A DNA stretch of 64,000 bases from Gracilariopsis chorda. Taxonomy: Eukaryota; Rhodophyta; Florideophyceae; Gracilariales; Gracilariaceae. A program made the position numbers and the translations under genes. The notes beneath the pieces are model-generated. The model worked only from the letters and a program-made list of their open reading frames with translations. It did not search any database and had not been told where the DNA came from. The stretch lies in contig NBIV01000309.1 of NCBI GenBank assembly GCA_003194525.1, positions 27,882 to 91,881 on the forward strand, in the 5' to 3' direction. Positions 1-12,499 of this stretch are shown piece by piece. Each line of letters begins with the position of its first letter. Position 1 is the first letter of the stretch.

Positions 1-971
1 ACCTAAGTTTTTGGTCGTACGTGTTCACCGTTGTGCTATACAAGGACTGATCATCAGCACTACGCTAGATCTAAGGTTTTGATCGCGTAGGTTATCCGTT
101 GGTGTAGTCTCTTTGCTACCTTGTCCCAGACTTTGTCACTCGTTGTGTTGTACGGTCAATGCCGGGTTTCCTTTCTACCTTGCATCTTGGTTCTTTGTCA
201 CAGTTTGTGCATATTCACTAAATTGGCATTGCACGCCTGTGCTGGTACTCTCGAGCTACAAACCCATTTCTCTTTCTCTTTTAGCTAAGAAGGGGGCATA
301 TTAAGGACTGTCGTCGTCCATTGTCGTTTCCTCGTGCAACATGACACTCATGCATACCAAATATCGTTCAAAAAAGCAAACAATACGGTAGCTTCAACTT
401 TATTACGACAATAAAATTGAATTTTTCCGATTTCAATTACAAATGTCAAATAAACAAACTTCAAGCACCAAAATTAAACCAAAGTTGTAAAGCATTTGCG
501 AGATCCCAAAATATAAAATTCGTAGCAATTTTGAAATCTAACACAGTTCTAAAATGAAAACTTTTGTTTTGCACAAGATTATCAACAATGCTTAATTGTT
601 GCTACATCAATAGAGGAACTATCGCTGTTAAAGACGTGTCCCTCAAAAATGTGGATTAAAAACATCTAAACAATGCTCAAGTGGCTTCATGATCTCTGAA
701 AATTTTAAAACACTCTTTTTGTCCAATTTATAGAATAGGCATAGTGTTTGAAGCTTTTTCCTAATTCTTTCTAAGCGATTCATTTCCTAACTGCTTCAAG
801 AGTGAAAGATGTTGTCAGATGATCCGGTGAAGCAATTAGCCAAAATGAGCATTATATTATACTTGACGACAGATCATTTGAATGTATAACAATATCATTT
901 GGAATTTGAAGCGCAGTACAAAGCGCTTTAGAACGAGGAAAACAAACAATTTTGTGTTACCACCCATTTGG
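1..971. other. Unassigned left flank
   Basis: No recognisable gene or repeat was found. About 350-930 is AT-rich with many stops in all frames. A 63-codon open frame at 113-304 has no motif I know and is probably chance. The stretch ends where similarity to the gypsy LTR begins. Confidence 0.5.
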
Positions 972-1470
972 TGTCGATTAACAGCTGGATAGTTCGTTAG
1001 AATAACATTTGGTGGGAGCGTGGCAAGGGCTCAACCTGAAGGGTGGAAGATGGGTAGCGTGCACGATAGGCAGGTGGGCTAACCGTAACCAAAGAATAGT
1101 GTCAGTCTTTCAACGCACATGGGCTAGTAGAGCCTAAATCTTAAGTAAACCAGACGGTTCACTGTAGAAACCAAATTGTATCACACTTAGCCAGGAGGTG
1201 CTTACCTTTACCATTCTTGGGAAGAAAGCCCTGCACCCATCGTAATGGCATGGGAGGCTCAAGCTCAGGTGCACCCTGCTACGTGGCATACATTGGGGCT
1301 ATCCAAATGGCATGGCTCCACGCCGTAGTAGTGGATTGTAACTACCTATCTAAAATAGTGAAATTAATCATTACTCCTAATTCGTTAGCCACTCTATCCC
1401 GCGTGGCATACTAACCAATTGCTACAGCACCCGTTGCGATGCCCATGTAGTTAGATCTCGCTGTATTACA
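972..1470 (-). repeat. Gypsy 3' LTR (left copy)
   Basis: Aligns by eye along its length with about 13091-13638. Shared blocks include the stretch ending TTACCTTTACCATTC, the block GGGAGGCTCAAGCTCA and the end TGTAYTACA. Because the element is on the minus strand, this is its 3' LTR. A pyrimidine-rich GACCCCTCTC directly to the right (1471-1480) is the complement of a plausible polypurine tract. The right boundary is firm. The left one is approximate. Confidence 0.65.
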
Positions 1471-4400
1471 GACCCCTCTCGTACCGACAGGCACGCCCTC
1501 GTGGGTGTACCCTGTGGCCCAGTAGCCAGTGTCGGTAAACCATCTCGATGGCAACTTGAGCGCGCGCTGCGTCTAATCGTGCACATCCCCATTCGGTAGT
1601 CCGCTTTACTGTTGGCGGTGCATCCTCCTCGCGGTCAATGCGAACCTGAGGGTTGAACTTTCCCTCCCTACCCAAGGCCCCCTTTCGGTTCGCGGAGCGT
1701 GCCCTGTATCTTTTGGTTTTGGTCTGCCCTTCCAGAGCTATGCTACAGTTCCTTTGAAATTCAGCTCACCCGTTGAGCTGTCTTCTCCGTGGGCTTGGTA
1801 ACAGTATCGAATGTCTCTTCTAATTGGTTGACTGACGACCTGCACTCGTATCGCCTCCTACGATGGACCTCCATTCCGTTTGGTCTTGTCCGTTCGGTTC
1901 ACTTTAAGGAAGACGTTTTTGCTTTATGTTGATACCACTGGTCTCCCCGCCGATTGGCCAATCATTTTCCGTCACATCATGCCTACCCAAGAAGAGGTGG
2001 CGGCCATTTCAGACATAGAGGAGCGGGAAGCCCTGTCCGATAATCAACCTATTGGTTCTGAGGAGGCGCCCCCTTGGCGCAGCATTCCTTCCGTACCCAC
2101 ACGGACTGTCGCCACAGCGGAAGGTATTTGGAGCACCCATTCAGGCCCTTCCGCGTGAACAGAGCCGCGTAATACCCTTCGGCGTTTCCTCCGTTCTTCA
2201 GGGCCATTCATCGATGTCGCAAAACCAAAAGGTACGAATTGTAGGAGAATGACCATTGGGCACGTGAGATAATGCGAAGGAACCAGTGTCCTGAGCTGAC
2301 AGAGGTCAGATCATTGCTGGCTTGTCTGCTCCACGTGGCCAACTCGGGTGCTGGTGAAGGATATAATAGGGGACCTGCCGAGTGCCAAGGTACTGTGTTC
2401 TCAGGTTTATATATTTAGTTATTTTATTTACTTTTTAGGGCATTTCCCGGAGGTGAGATAGCCTTGTCGATCATATAGGTTCGCTTGAGTGCCGCCGACC
2501 TCCGACGAGTAAAGGCAAGCACCATCGCAGTCTTCTTGCACCGTATGCAGCTAGTAGACGGCAAAGGCCTTTAAGCCATCGCTACCATTCTCCCAACCTG
2601 TAGAGACTTGACATAGCACGCGCCCATTGCACCTCGCTGCCAGTAAGTGCTCCAGTCCCCAGTAGACTCAGTGGACTGTAACCCCGGTGGCTGACTCTCT
2701 GCCACTACTACCCCTCAATAGACTACTACTCCAGTTGGCCAAAAGACGTAGTATTCTACTACACGAATCTTTCCTCAGTGGTCACGGGGGTGTCTCCTGA
2801 CCCTCAATAAATCGGTCGGGACGATATATCAGACCATTATCGTCATTCTTCGCCTTCGGGGCTTCACACAGGACGAATAGGGTTGGCATCTGTGACGAAC
2901 CATCACCCTCTGATGCATCCCCTGGGGGGTATAGCCAAACGGGTCACTCCCTCTCAATCCCGTGGCTGTTCACAGGCTCTCAGCAGTATTCGTTGCCTCG
3001 GCAATAGCCGCGCGCACCTCTCTACATCTAAGGACAACTACCCTGATCCATTCCCAATTTCTGGAACCTCTCACACCGGTCCGGCTGCCATTTTTCGCAT
3101 GGGACAATTCCACGTCTTCTTCGTGTTGGTGAGTTGTTCTGCCTCCAAGGTGGCTACGAGATGGCTCTGGAGGACATTTATCTCCGTATCATTGACTCTT
3201 TGTATTGGCCTATCAATATCAACTCTTTTCAGGATTCTAATGAGTACTGTCGACCCTCTGTGGATATCGACGTCACCTACAGCCGTTTAACGTTCGTGCG
3301 ACTCCTGCGAATCCCCACCTACACGGCTCCTCCACCACCTGGCAGTAGGAATCATCTTCTATACCGATTGGTGGTATTCGATACCAATCAGTGTCATACA
3401 TCATTTTGTACGTCATTCTCCCTATGGTTCCGTCTGACGTTTCCTACGTCCGAGGTCCCCGAGATGTTGAATACTTCCGCCCAGTGGTTTGAACCTTGTA
3501 TCATATGCGTCCCTATGTCTCCGCCATGTGGTGTAGCTACGGTATGGTTTGCATTGACAACCGGTTACACACCAATTGGTTGATGGACCAAAGCTTAGGG
3601 TCCTGAGACTCAGCAGACGAGTCATGTCTCCGTCACGGAGGCGATAACTGCTAGAGTTTCACACGTGCAACCTATTGCAGTTCTTTTCTCAAGATGAATC
3701 GATGCGTTGCAAGATTTACGTCCCGAGATCAAGTTGGTTGGAGCACTACGATGTCTCCCAGTTCCTAGACGTTCAAATCCCACGATATTGGCCTACTTTG
3801 GAAGCGCTATCACAAAGAAGTCCTGTTTTGCGGGTAGCGTTTGGAAGATTGCTCTCACGGAATTCGCTGCATGACGGCACACTTATCCTTCCAACGATTC
3901 GGGAAAGCGTAACGTAATCCACGCGGACCAATGACCCCACCTCTCCGGCTCACGCGCTCTATCCTGTCGGTATTATCTTCCATATGTCAAAACAACTTGT
4001 GTAGATTATGGGTGACGAACTCGGTGTAGAAAATCTTGTCAGAGATAAATGGTATTCGGTCGAGTATCTCACTGCCCTTCTGTATGCCACTGAAAACCAA
4101 TCCTCGAGCGCACGTCAAGCTTGGGCAGTATGGAACCATAATTAAATCCGCATGGCTACCGCAGAGGAACAGAGCCTTCCCAGTCATCTTGCCAATCGGG
4201 AAGAGGGAGAAGGCGGGAATGGCGCTAAGTTGCAATCGTGTATGGAATCCCAAGCGGTGCCTCCGAGCTTCTCATTGGCTGCTACTCTTCCTACTACAGT
4301 TCCATCCTAGTGGCCATGGAGCTCCTTCCATCCCATTCGTTCAAGTACTCACCGGTCCAATCTGTTCTGTCCCTGTGGTCGTTCCGACGGCTCCACGCCA

Positions 4401-5600
4401 CGGTAGGGAGCTTCATGATATTGAAAGCACTGTGCATCGACTCCAACGTGCTTTTATGCAGTATGTCAGCCGACCAGGTCCTCCGAATGCCATCGCCACC
4501 ATAGATATTTGGACCAGTTCCCTTCAGTTTTCGGCCTGGCGTTAGGCCCAAAACGATGGACTCTGTCAGTTTCAAGATCAGTTCCTGCACGCGTTATACC
4601 AGACAGTGACATACCATGTAGGAGTTCTTCTCCAGATAATCGACAGCAATACCTCCGCTGTCACTTCCTATAATCAACTGGCTCCCATTGTACTGTCCCA
4701 TCCGTTTGATTTTGCCACTGGATCCGTGCCAACTGGTTCCCAAATACCTTCCCCTGCAGGTTTCGCTTCCCATTCTGGTGTTCTTACCATTTATCCCTTT
4801 GGCCCTCCAACCACTTTGAATCAACTGCCACAGACCCACGTGATATACCATAATCGTCTTTGGCCTATTCCGGTCACGACAGGTTTCCAATTTTGTCAAA
4901 CCGGTCCCTCAACTGGTCCGTTTCCCATGGGCGGTGCTACTCCAGGCGGTGGTGCTACTACGGATAGGTCGGTCGGTGCCGGTCGTGGAGAGCTCCCTCC
5001 AGAGTTTACCTTACGTCTTAGTCGGGGATGTTGATGCAGTGGATACGGTGGTGGATATCCATCTGTTCATGCTCCACAAGATTCTTGTTCGTTCTGGTAT
5101 TCTTTTGTGACAACTCGTGAGTATTGTTACACGTCAATGGTGAGTGCTGTTTGTTATTGTTAGTTCTCATTATCTATAGGCCTCTTGGTATTGGGCCAAA
5201 AACCTATGTTTCACCCCTCTTAATAGTGCTGCAGAGCAGTGGCATTAAGTGATCTAATTGGTTGGCTTGCACCTCGTTTGCGCCAGTAACTTATAAGGAC
5301 GTTATTAGATATGTGGTGAGGTGGCTCCATGTTTTCATAGAAAGTCGTTCACCCATACCACCGTACACGATAAAGAATCTCTAAAAGGTTATGTCCGTGA
5401 CCAACTATGGAATCCTTAGATTCATTCCCTCGATTTGTTTGGCCATTTGCAGTTGCGCAGACTACCATGGGAACGGTTGGATACATCGATACCTCTTCGG
5501 TTACAGCCTTCATGGTATGTTCTTAGGGTGTGGGAGGGGAGCCGGTAGTTCTACTATCGGTGGCCAAGTTCAATAGCGTTCCGTATTTTCCTTTGCCCAT
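1471..5600. other. Uncharacterised 3' part of gypsy element
   Basis: Lies between the integrase remnant and the 3' LTR. Open frames of 60-170 codons occur on both strands (for example 4036-4545 and 4606-5034 on plus, 4594-4899 on minus), but none shows a motif I recognise. I found no chromodomain or envelope-like segment. It may be a decayed 3' untranslated region or another ancient insertion. Confidence 0.4.
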
Positions 5601-6209
5601 TGGTGATGAAGAGTTCATCTGTGTGAGTGGTGCCACCTCGAGTGTGGGTTCAGAGCGCAGGGCTGTTACTGCCCTCTCTTCCGATGCGGTATTCTTGAGT
5701 CCATTTTAAAAGATTGTTACCGTTTGGTCCTTACATTGAATAAACTTGAAAAGGCCCGTAGACTTGGGCAGTGGTTTTGACCGTATAACTTCGTCAACTA
5801 AGCGGTCATCCGTATCATCTTTTCGAGAACGAGCGAGCACCCTTTGGTGCTTCGTCCACAAACACGTAATCTCTCCGTTGCACTTTTGTTATCGTTCTCA
5901 CGATTTAGTCATAATATTTCTTATACCCCTCCTGGGTTTTTTCAGTTTGCCAGTTGCTACCTGTATGGTTTCCCTCAACCTTTGGAGGATATCTTTCTTC
6001 ACCAGGGCCGTCCATTGTGTCCCCGCGGCACGTTGGCTACTTAGACCTTGCTTGACGATAATACTGGGAGAGTGGCGTGGTAAACCTAAGTCAAAGGGAG
6101 TAGTTCCCGTCGAGCGATGTACCTGTAGGTTGTAAGCGTACGTCAAGGGCGGTACAATCTCAGCCCAATCCGATTGGTGTTCTTCCACATAGTGACGCAA
6201 ACGGGCCAC
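5600..6209 (-). pseudogene. Gypsy integrase C-terminal part (remnant)
   Basis: The frame starting near 6209 reads LRHYVEEHQSDW and then PLTYAYNLQVHRSTGTTPFD. This is the segment after the catalytic glutamate of Ty3/gypsy integrases, where the retroviral-type core leads into the C-terminal domain. After a stop near 5898 a further frame reads DYVFVDEAPKGA, matching the beta-rich C-terminal domain of the same family, with several stops. It is separated from the core remnant upstream (6417-6860) by a degraded stretch that should have held the second catalytic Asp and the Glu. It cannot be functional. Confidence 0.78.
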
Positions 6210-6416
6210 TGATATATGTTAAACCTTTCCAGTTGTCCGTTTGTTTGGGGGTGGTATGTAGTGGTGAGTAGTGTGTTAACCGTAACATGGTACAAAACGG
6301 TTCAAAGAAATTTGAACAGGGGTCGAATTACTGTCGCTGAGTAGATAGAGTAGTTTACCTTATAGATAAACCCAATCGATGAGCAAAGCTTTCGCATGGA
6401 CCAGTGAGGTCATGCT

Positions 6417-6860
6417 CTAGAGGGGGATTGCCTTCGTTAGATCCGTAAACATATCGGTAATTACCATTATATACTGGTAACCCTTGTTGGTTTCCGGAAG
6501 TGGTCCCAATAGGTCAATAGCTACAAACCTCAACCGGTAAGGCGCTGGGTATAGCTTCATGATAATAATATGTCTCCGAATACCACTATGGATTTTGATG
6601 TGCAAGGTGGATCTCGCCGCATAGATGTAAACATCATAAGTCCATAGGGACCAGTACAACTCAGCACTTATAGTACAATACATTCGAGTACCTCTCGGGT
6701 GACATGCCAGCCATGGCAGGTGTACCGGGTGGTGCACCCTTTTACCAACCGATTCCGGTATGTCCTTTTGGAGTAGGTCATGCAGCGTAGATCCCCTGAC
6801 TAGATACGCTTCATGGTCCACTTCGAACAGAGTATGCTTCTGCCCAACAGGATATAGCAA
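6417..6860 (-). pseudogene. Gypsy integrase zinc-binding and core start (remnant)
   Basis: A 147-codon frame holds part of an HHCC-like zinc domain (HPRGTRMY, then ELYW), with the CC half mostly lost to substitutions. It is followed by the core start RFVAIDLLGPLPETNKGYQY and ITDMFT. The Asp of AIDLLGPLP is the first DDE residue and is still present. In living relatives this domain inserts the cDNA copy into the chromosome. The frame ends before the second Asp. Gypsy identity is secure from the VAIDLLGPLP block. Confidence 0.8.
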
Positions 6861-7249
6861 TGACTTTCGTTACCTATTAGTTGCTTGATTTCGCAAGAAT
6901 TACTCTCTGGTGCGGGGGATGTACTCCTATTACTCCACTGCCAATAATATATCTGGTATATCATATGCCCCAATAAGCTGATGACGGTCGTCCTCTTCAT
7001 CCAAAAAGGTTTCCACTTCGGTTTCGCTTCTCGTACATTCCTAGTCAAGTAGATAGTGAGCCACGGGATATCATGCTCTAGTGATGCCTCTTCTAACCCA
7101 TTGATGTTCAAGCATGACATGGCATCGGTCACATTCTGCTTCACACCCAGGCGGTATTGCGCCTCGTACGCAAACTCCCATATTCTTAAACTCTGTCTAG
7201 CAAGCCGTCCGGAAGCGTCCGTGAGGCTTAGTACCCATCTTAACGCCAT
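6800..7249 (-). pseudogene. Gypsy RNase H (remnant)
   Basis: The frame begins MALRWVLSLTDASGRLARQS and continues EFAYEAQYRLGVKQNVTDAM. This is the end of the RNase H or connection region of Ty3/gypsy pol, normally LRWLL...GRLARW...EFDFEVQYRPGVKN.VADALSR. The first catalytic Asp of RNase H should lie in the degraded stretch above 7260. It sits between RT and integrase remnants, in the right order. The rest of the frame after about residue 55 is probably linker and partial zinc-domain sequence. Confidence 0.75.
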
Positions 7250-7529
7250 TACGACCTGTCCGCAGCGTTGAATTTGTTCCTTACAGGTACGGTCGCAGCA
7301 TCAGCATGCTCCACACAACCTCTATGTATTTCTTATTTGTGACGGTGTAGTTTTGTCCCGTCCTGGTGAGCATTTTACTCCAGTAACCGATTAGTTATTT
7401 GCTCCCCTCCACTTGGCTTTGCACTAACCAAAATCCTATTTGAGCGGAAGATGCATCCATGTCAAGGGTATAGTGAGTGATAACCAGATTTCGGTAAAGC
7501 CAATACTAATGAGGAGATGAGAGCAGCTT

Positions 7530-8480
7530 TCAGCTCCTGGAACGCTTGAATCTCGTCCTCTTGAAGGCATCAAAACTGACCTGGCTGTCATTTCTGCATT
7601 TTTCTGTTATCAAAGCTGCAATCTTGGCGTACCACTTGATACACCGTCGGTATAGATCACACAGACCGACAAAATAGCAGCGTATATCAGTGTCGGTCTG
7701 TGGAAGCTTGGATTCATGAACAGTTCGGGTATTTCTTTGGGCCACCTGCACGCGACCTTGGCCGATCGTATGACCCAGATACTCAACCTTTTGGCCAGAT
7801 AACATCCATTTGCGTAACTTTAAAGCTACCCTGGTTTCTTTCAGGAGCTGGAGCACAGTTTCGACGTGCCAAAAATGTTCTTCAACCGATCAGGAATAGA
7901 TGAATACGGTATATATGTACACCAAAGCTGACTGCCTTCTTACCTTCCATAGTGTTATATCCAGAGCCCTCTGGAACGTAGCAGGCGCATTTCGAAAACC
8001 AAATTGCATTTGCATGAAGAGGAAGAGAGCAGCATGGACAGTGAGCGTAGTGTCGTCCTTATCCTTTTCGGGTACCTCTAGAGTTATCCGAAAAGCATAA
8101 GGACAATATCTAGTAGATTAATTTTCAGTACTCCAAATGCCGTCCAGTGTGGTGAAGAACTTCCCTTTTCCGAGGAAATCGATGCATTTTTCCACTATAT
8201 TTATCTGATACGAATCCCTTACCGTAACGGGGTTTAGTTCTCGATAATCGATGTATGACCTAATTCTGGTGTATTCCTTCTTCTAAGCAATACCACTGAG
8301 CTAGTACACTCCTACTATGCGGGTTTCATACCTCCTTCTTTCAGCATGCTTTTCGCCTCTTGGATTTCAATATCTTGGGCTTTCAGACCTGTCCGGTATG
8401 ATTGTTGATGTATCGGCTTGGATCTGGGAACCAAACGGATACGTTGCTGTGTGCCTTTGATCATCACTAGGTAGCCTGAC
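7530..8480 (-). pseudogene. Gypsy reverse transcriptase (remnant)
   Basis: RT can be followed through several frames on the minus strand. About 8470-8350 reads IRLVPRSKPIHQQSYRTG and then KAQDIEIQEAKSMLKEGG (RT start). About 8060-7960 reads FGFRNAPATFQRALDITL (palm). About 7930-7850 reads VYIYTVFIYS, a stop, then SVEEHFWHVETVLQLL. 7856-7530 continues with KVEYLGHTIGQGRVQVA and LPQTDTDIRCYFVGLCDLYRR. The catalytic YxDD box should be where VYIYTV stands, so both aspartates are lost. There are at least three stops and two frame changes. Confidence 0.82.
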
Positions 8481-8689
8481 TACATGAAATTAAACGGATC
8501 GGCTAGGTCGAAGATACGGTCTTTACAAGGTTGCCCTTCAGACGCAATGGCTACATACTCTTCTCAGTTGGTATTTTCGTTCAGTGATGGTACCGTTTCG
8601 GTTTTTACCAGCTTTATTGTTTTGCCAGTTTCCACGATCGGTTTGGACGCCTCTTCTCTCCTTAGGAGGTGTAGTTGTCCGAATAAGAC

Positions 8690-9095
8690 TACTACCCGGG
8701 GAGGAGAGGTGCAAATCCCGGAGGAGTACATAGATGTGCATTGGATAGGCGTTCACAAGTCTGAGTGATTCCACGTGTAGGATATCACGCGTGCTATCCA
8801 ACGTAGTACAAACCGTGCATCATCATATTACCACATGTACATCCATGTTGACGCTTAATATCTGTATGATCCTAGAAAATTAAACAAATTGCATGTACGT
8901 CAATTTCTGTAATGTTTTAGAATCATCCGAGCATGAATTGCCAACGTGGTTGTACATGTGATAATCTGATGACGTACGGTAAGCACTACGTTGGATAGCA
9001 CGCGTAGTGTTCTACGTTGGTAATCACTCAGATCTGTGCAAACCCATCCAACCCGCCTCTACGTACTTCTCTGGGCTAGTCCAACAACGGTATTC
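8690..9095. repeat. Long inverted duplication inside gypsy pol
   Basis: Left arm (about 8700-8810) and right arm (about 8985-9090) are inverted copies of each other. The inner 45 bp are strongest: CTGAGTGATT at 8761 mirrors AATCACTCAG ending at 9031, and CGCGTGCTATCCAACGTAGT is mirrored by ACTACGTTGGATAGCACGCG. Weaker inverted similarity continues outward over TACATAGATG/CCTCTACGTA. The spacer is about 175 bp. It resembles a MITE at first glance, but the arms run on into gypsy sequence and no target duplication is seen, so an inverted duplication is likelier. Confidence 0.65.
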
Positions 9096-9277
9096 TTATG
9101 TAGTTTGACCGAATGATTACTGAAGTTGCTTAAGCATACCTGGAAGGTTTGACTCGGTACGTTGTACAGTATTCCATTTGCCATCATGGTCATGTGGCGT
9201 TCCAATACCTTATGGTGGCTTTCTAGTGGTAGGATACCAGTTCGGTGGCATAACACTTTGGCTATCATTTGGTGCAT
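9059..9277 (-). pseudogene. Gypsy protease end and linker (remnant)
   Basis: A 72-codon frame contains NGILYNVPSQTFQVCLSNFS and KLHKNTVVGLAQRS. This resembles the segment between protease and RT in Ty3/gypsy polyproteins (hydrophobic VxLxNFSxxxVxLHKNTVVG). The catalytic DTG or DSG is not visible. It lies just upstream, in element sense, of the RT remnant and is cut by the inverted duplication. Confidence 0.55.
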
Positions 9278-9316
9278 GGACGGGATCGGAATGGACTTCG
9301 CAAGGCAAATCTTATT

Positions 9317-9446
9317 GGATACTTTCGCGAAAGGCGTTTCTTGCCTTTGCCCTGACGTGGGTTTCGACTTATGCAGATTAGGGATACTTTCGCGAAAGGC
9401 GTTTCTTGCCTTTGCCCTGACGTGGGTTTCGACTTATGCAGATTAG
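9317..9446. repeat. 65-bp tandem duplication
   Basis: Two identical 65-bp units (9317-9381, 9382-9446) each start GGATACTTTCGCGAAAGGCG and end ATGCAGATTAG. A partial third start (GGCTACTTTCGG) follows. The perfect identity stands out in an otherwise heavily mutated gypsy element, so the duplication is recent. Confidence 0.9.
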
Positions 9447-10283
9447 GGCTACTTTCGGACACGTGTGGCACAGCATTGTTCTGGTTCGAGGCACATTTGC
9501 TGTGACAGAGTTTTCAATGGACATAGTTCCAAGGATAAAATCCGTTTCCAATTTGATGATCAAGATAAACCATACTTAAACCGTGAGGGCTCCTATGCCT
9601 AACATTAGGTCTACGCTGCCACGTACTGCTAATGTTCGCTTATTGTCGCTCCGAGTACGAGCGGGTTGAGGGGTACCATATAGCGTCACTGGCCCAGTAG
9701 GACTTCAAGTCCACTGCCAGACAAAGTGACAACGATATATATACACGGTGATGAAGGTGGTCTCTCCTTAATCGTTTATTGAGACGGAATGGGACTGCTA
9801 TTATGAGCAAAAGCCAAGTCTTACTCGAAAGGGCGGTAGCGCTCTTTCGCTGGAGTAAACAATTAGGTGAAAGTACACTAACCTTGCAATGTTCATCCCT
9901 GCTGATACACTTGTGTACGTGTCATCTATCGCCATTATGACACCATTGCTGAACTATCTCAACACTTATTTATATCCACTGAAGGGTTTGTAAGGGTACA
10001 TGGTTGTATACTGTCCAACAACCTAGGGGATACTAACTTCGCATTAACCAGATTCGCTGCAGCTCCCTCGTCCAAGATTTCCGTGCATGGAAACAAATGG
10101 ATAACAGAAAACCCGGGGTGATGTATAACTTGTAGTTATAATGCTTCAGAGAGCAGTTAGGTACAGATTGGCCCTCTAGCGCTTCACTTCTGGTAACCAA
10201 AGGGTAAAAATATATACGAGAAACCTGTATTGCCCGTTAGCCTTCGGAATTATACCGGTTGGTAGTGGTCTGGGTCCAAAGCT

Positions 10284-11118
10284 TTAGGGATGTTCTGCCT
10301 CGGATGGTGCGACATTTTCGTTGCTAGCCTCGTTCATACCGGTGACCTGGCTAACCTGTTGGGGTGTAGGAGACTGCTTGTCTTGAACGGGTCGGATTCC
10401 ACACGCTTGGCCAATACCCTCGTATGGTTCTGCTGTTGCACATGGAGACGTTCGGCCTGAATTTGAGGGGTGACACTCCATGTCGTAGCCAAGTGATGAG
10501 GTGATGCACAAAACCAACCAAGAAGAATTTCCGTTGTTGGATCTCTCAAACCCATCCTGGTTCCGCCTGCCGGCGTTCGTTCCATGGGCAGTACATGTAT
10601 ATTATAGTACGAATACTGCTGAACCTGTGGCTTAATCTTTCCAGAAGGTTGTATTGCTACTAACTTTGGCTCGAGGACGGGCACCTGCGAAAATGGCGTT
10701 GACCCCTTCAGGGTTGAGGTTGTCATTGTGAACGTACAGGCAAATGATGTATAAACCGATGCAGAGACGGGTTCGGGATGTGTCAATTGACGGTGCATCC
10801 CAATCGTGAGATATCGTGCGCCTTGTCCTCGGATGGTGACAATTAATCCACCTGCAGGGTGCACCGTTTTAGGGTAACCTTACCAGGCTGGGAAACCGCT
10901 CTGGGCTGTCTTCGAAGGGCTCGGTGAGTGTCTCCAAGGTCTTGCGCATACCACGTCAGCCCATAATAGTCAAATTTTCGGGTTTTCGCGAGGTGATCTC
11001 TCACTTGAGAGCTTATGGCCTTGTCGATGGTTTCGGCTAACAGCGAGTTCACAGGACTGGAAAAAAACACATTTAAGCAACGGGAAGCAACCGCGAGCCA
11101 CAATTTCGGGGATTTCAA
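10284..11118 (-). pseudogene. Gypsy gag-like remnant
   Basis: Two overlapping minus-strand frames (10334-10864, 176 codons; 10843-11118, 91 codons) lie where gag is expected, upstream in element sense of the protease remnant. They are rich in polar and Pro/Thr residues but show no zinc knuckle or capsid motif that I can name. The call rests on position alone. Either frame could be chance. Confidence 0.35.
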
Positions 11119-12073
11119 TTCGGTGCGTTCTGAACTCTGATGGTGGCCTAGAAGCCCTAGGTAAGCTCCCTGAACAACTTCATCGGACGCATAGGTTCAG
11201 GAAAGATAGTTAATGACCTGCGAGTAAGTCTGTCGCATTTCCATTTGGTCTTGGTCAAGCGACATGGTCCCAGTGGAAATGCACAATACAACTTCGACAT
11301 GATATATACAAAAATGTAGCAGAATGGATATACTTCCAATGTAACCCAGATAAAGTATTAATGTATTGTTCATTCCGGTGGCATATATGCGGGAGTGGCA
11401 CACAAGTACCCTATATATATTTCTCATGTTTTTGATATGGTTTGAACCATTTTCAGGTATAGGAAATTTTGAAATCTATTGAGCGTATATCAAACTCTCA
11501 TGAAAACTATACCATTACGCATCACAACTATACCACTTTTATATCTTGAGCGTATCAAACATGTCATCGGTAATACCATTTACATATCAATCATGGGTCA
11601 CTTCTGTATCAGCCATGCATCATACCTATGCCTTTCCATGATATATGTTCTATATCAAAACGATATCTTGGATTTCTACTGGGCGGTGTTCCTTTCCATC
11701 CTACTATGGAGCAGGAAGGCGGGCCGTTTTTACAAGTAGAATTAAAAAAAATTCATGCCTGCACGTTCTAAAAAACCATTCAGGTCACAGGCGAGCAATC
11801 TTGAACCTTTGAAGGGAATCGATGATGGCAATGGGACACCCTGTGCAAGTAATATAACCCATTTGGAAACATAGCCACTTATACTGCTTGATACTTTTCT
11901 AATATACCTGCAGGTACACTAAAAATATCGAATCCATAACCTGCAGGTGTTGTAATCAACCGCCTTTGTGAACAGTTCTTTGAAATGTTGAATTAGGTCC
12001 AGGGCCGAGTCCGTGTCGGACGTATTGTCATCAGATGAGTCATATCATTTAGTTTCACCTTTAAGGATTTTCT

Positions 12074-12499
12074 TCACCTTCTATGGGGCTTTTCTTTCCT
12101 CTTTATACTACGTTTACGGTGTTCGTCATCCTCTGACGACTCCGTACAGGCGCCAGAGTCCGACGAGTTGGACTGCAACACACGGATTTTTCTACTTCTC
12201 CCATTAGTCTTCTTTTCTTTTGGTCTCTGTCGCCGCTCATCCACCACGTTCGACAAACAATCAGAACCATGGTTCCCTTTGTTCGGGCTTTGCTTGTTTC
12301 TACTAGTTGGTTCTGGAAGATATGTATACCATGGGCCCTCGTCTACCTGAAGATGTGTCCGTTTCCGAAATCTCTCAGGAAGTCTCTCACCAGTTTTCAT
12401 CATAGGAAAGGTAGGCTGGATAGCCTTCCTTTTAAAAAAAACCTGTGGGTTACCGTCATTTGTTGGCCTCACTAGTGGGACTGTTTGGAAGCTCTGCAT
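12074..12499 (-). pseudogene. Basic Ser/Arg-rich frame, possible gag N-terminus
   Basis: A 141-codon frame near the 5' end of the gypsy element, strongly basic and acidic in blocks (RQRPKEKKTNGRSRKIRV, then SNSSDSGACTESSEDDEH). This low-complexity charged composition is common in gag spacers and nucleocapsid tails. No ATG context or domain confirms it. Confidence 0.3.

Noticed and set aside
113..304. 63-codon small protein
   Set aside because: Cys/Leu-rich composition could suggest a membrane peptide, but there is no context, homologue or start signal to support it.
4594..5034. Chromodomain or envelope gene of the gypsy element
   Set aside because: Neither strand shows the expected aromatic chromodomain motifs or membrane segments.
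1471..5600. Host protein genes in the 2.8-5.0 kb frames
   Set aside because: Frames of 135-169 codons on plus have no motif, overlap each other in different phases and lie inside the gypsy element.
8761..9031. MITE with 45-bp terminal repeats
   Set aside because: Inverted similarity continues beyond the supposed ends into gypsy sequence, and no target duplication is seen. An inverted duplication fits better.
9317..9446. CRISPR-like repeat
   Set aside because: Only two head-to-tail units without spacers, inside a eukaryotic retrotransposon.
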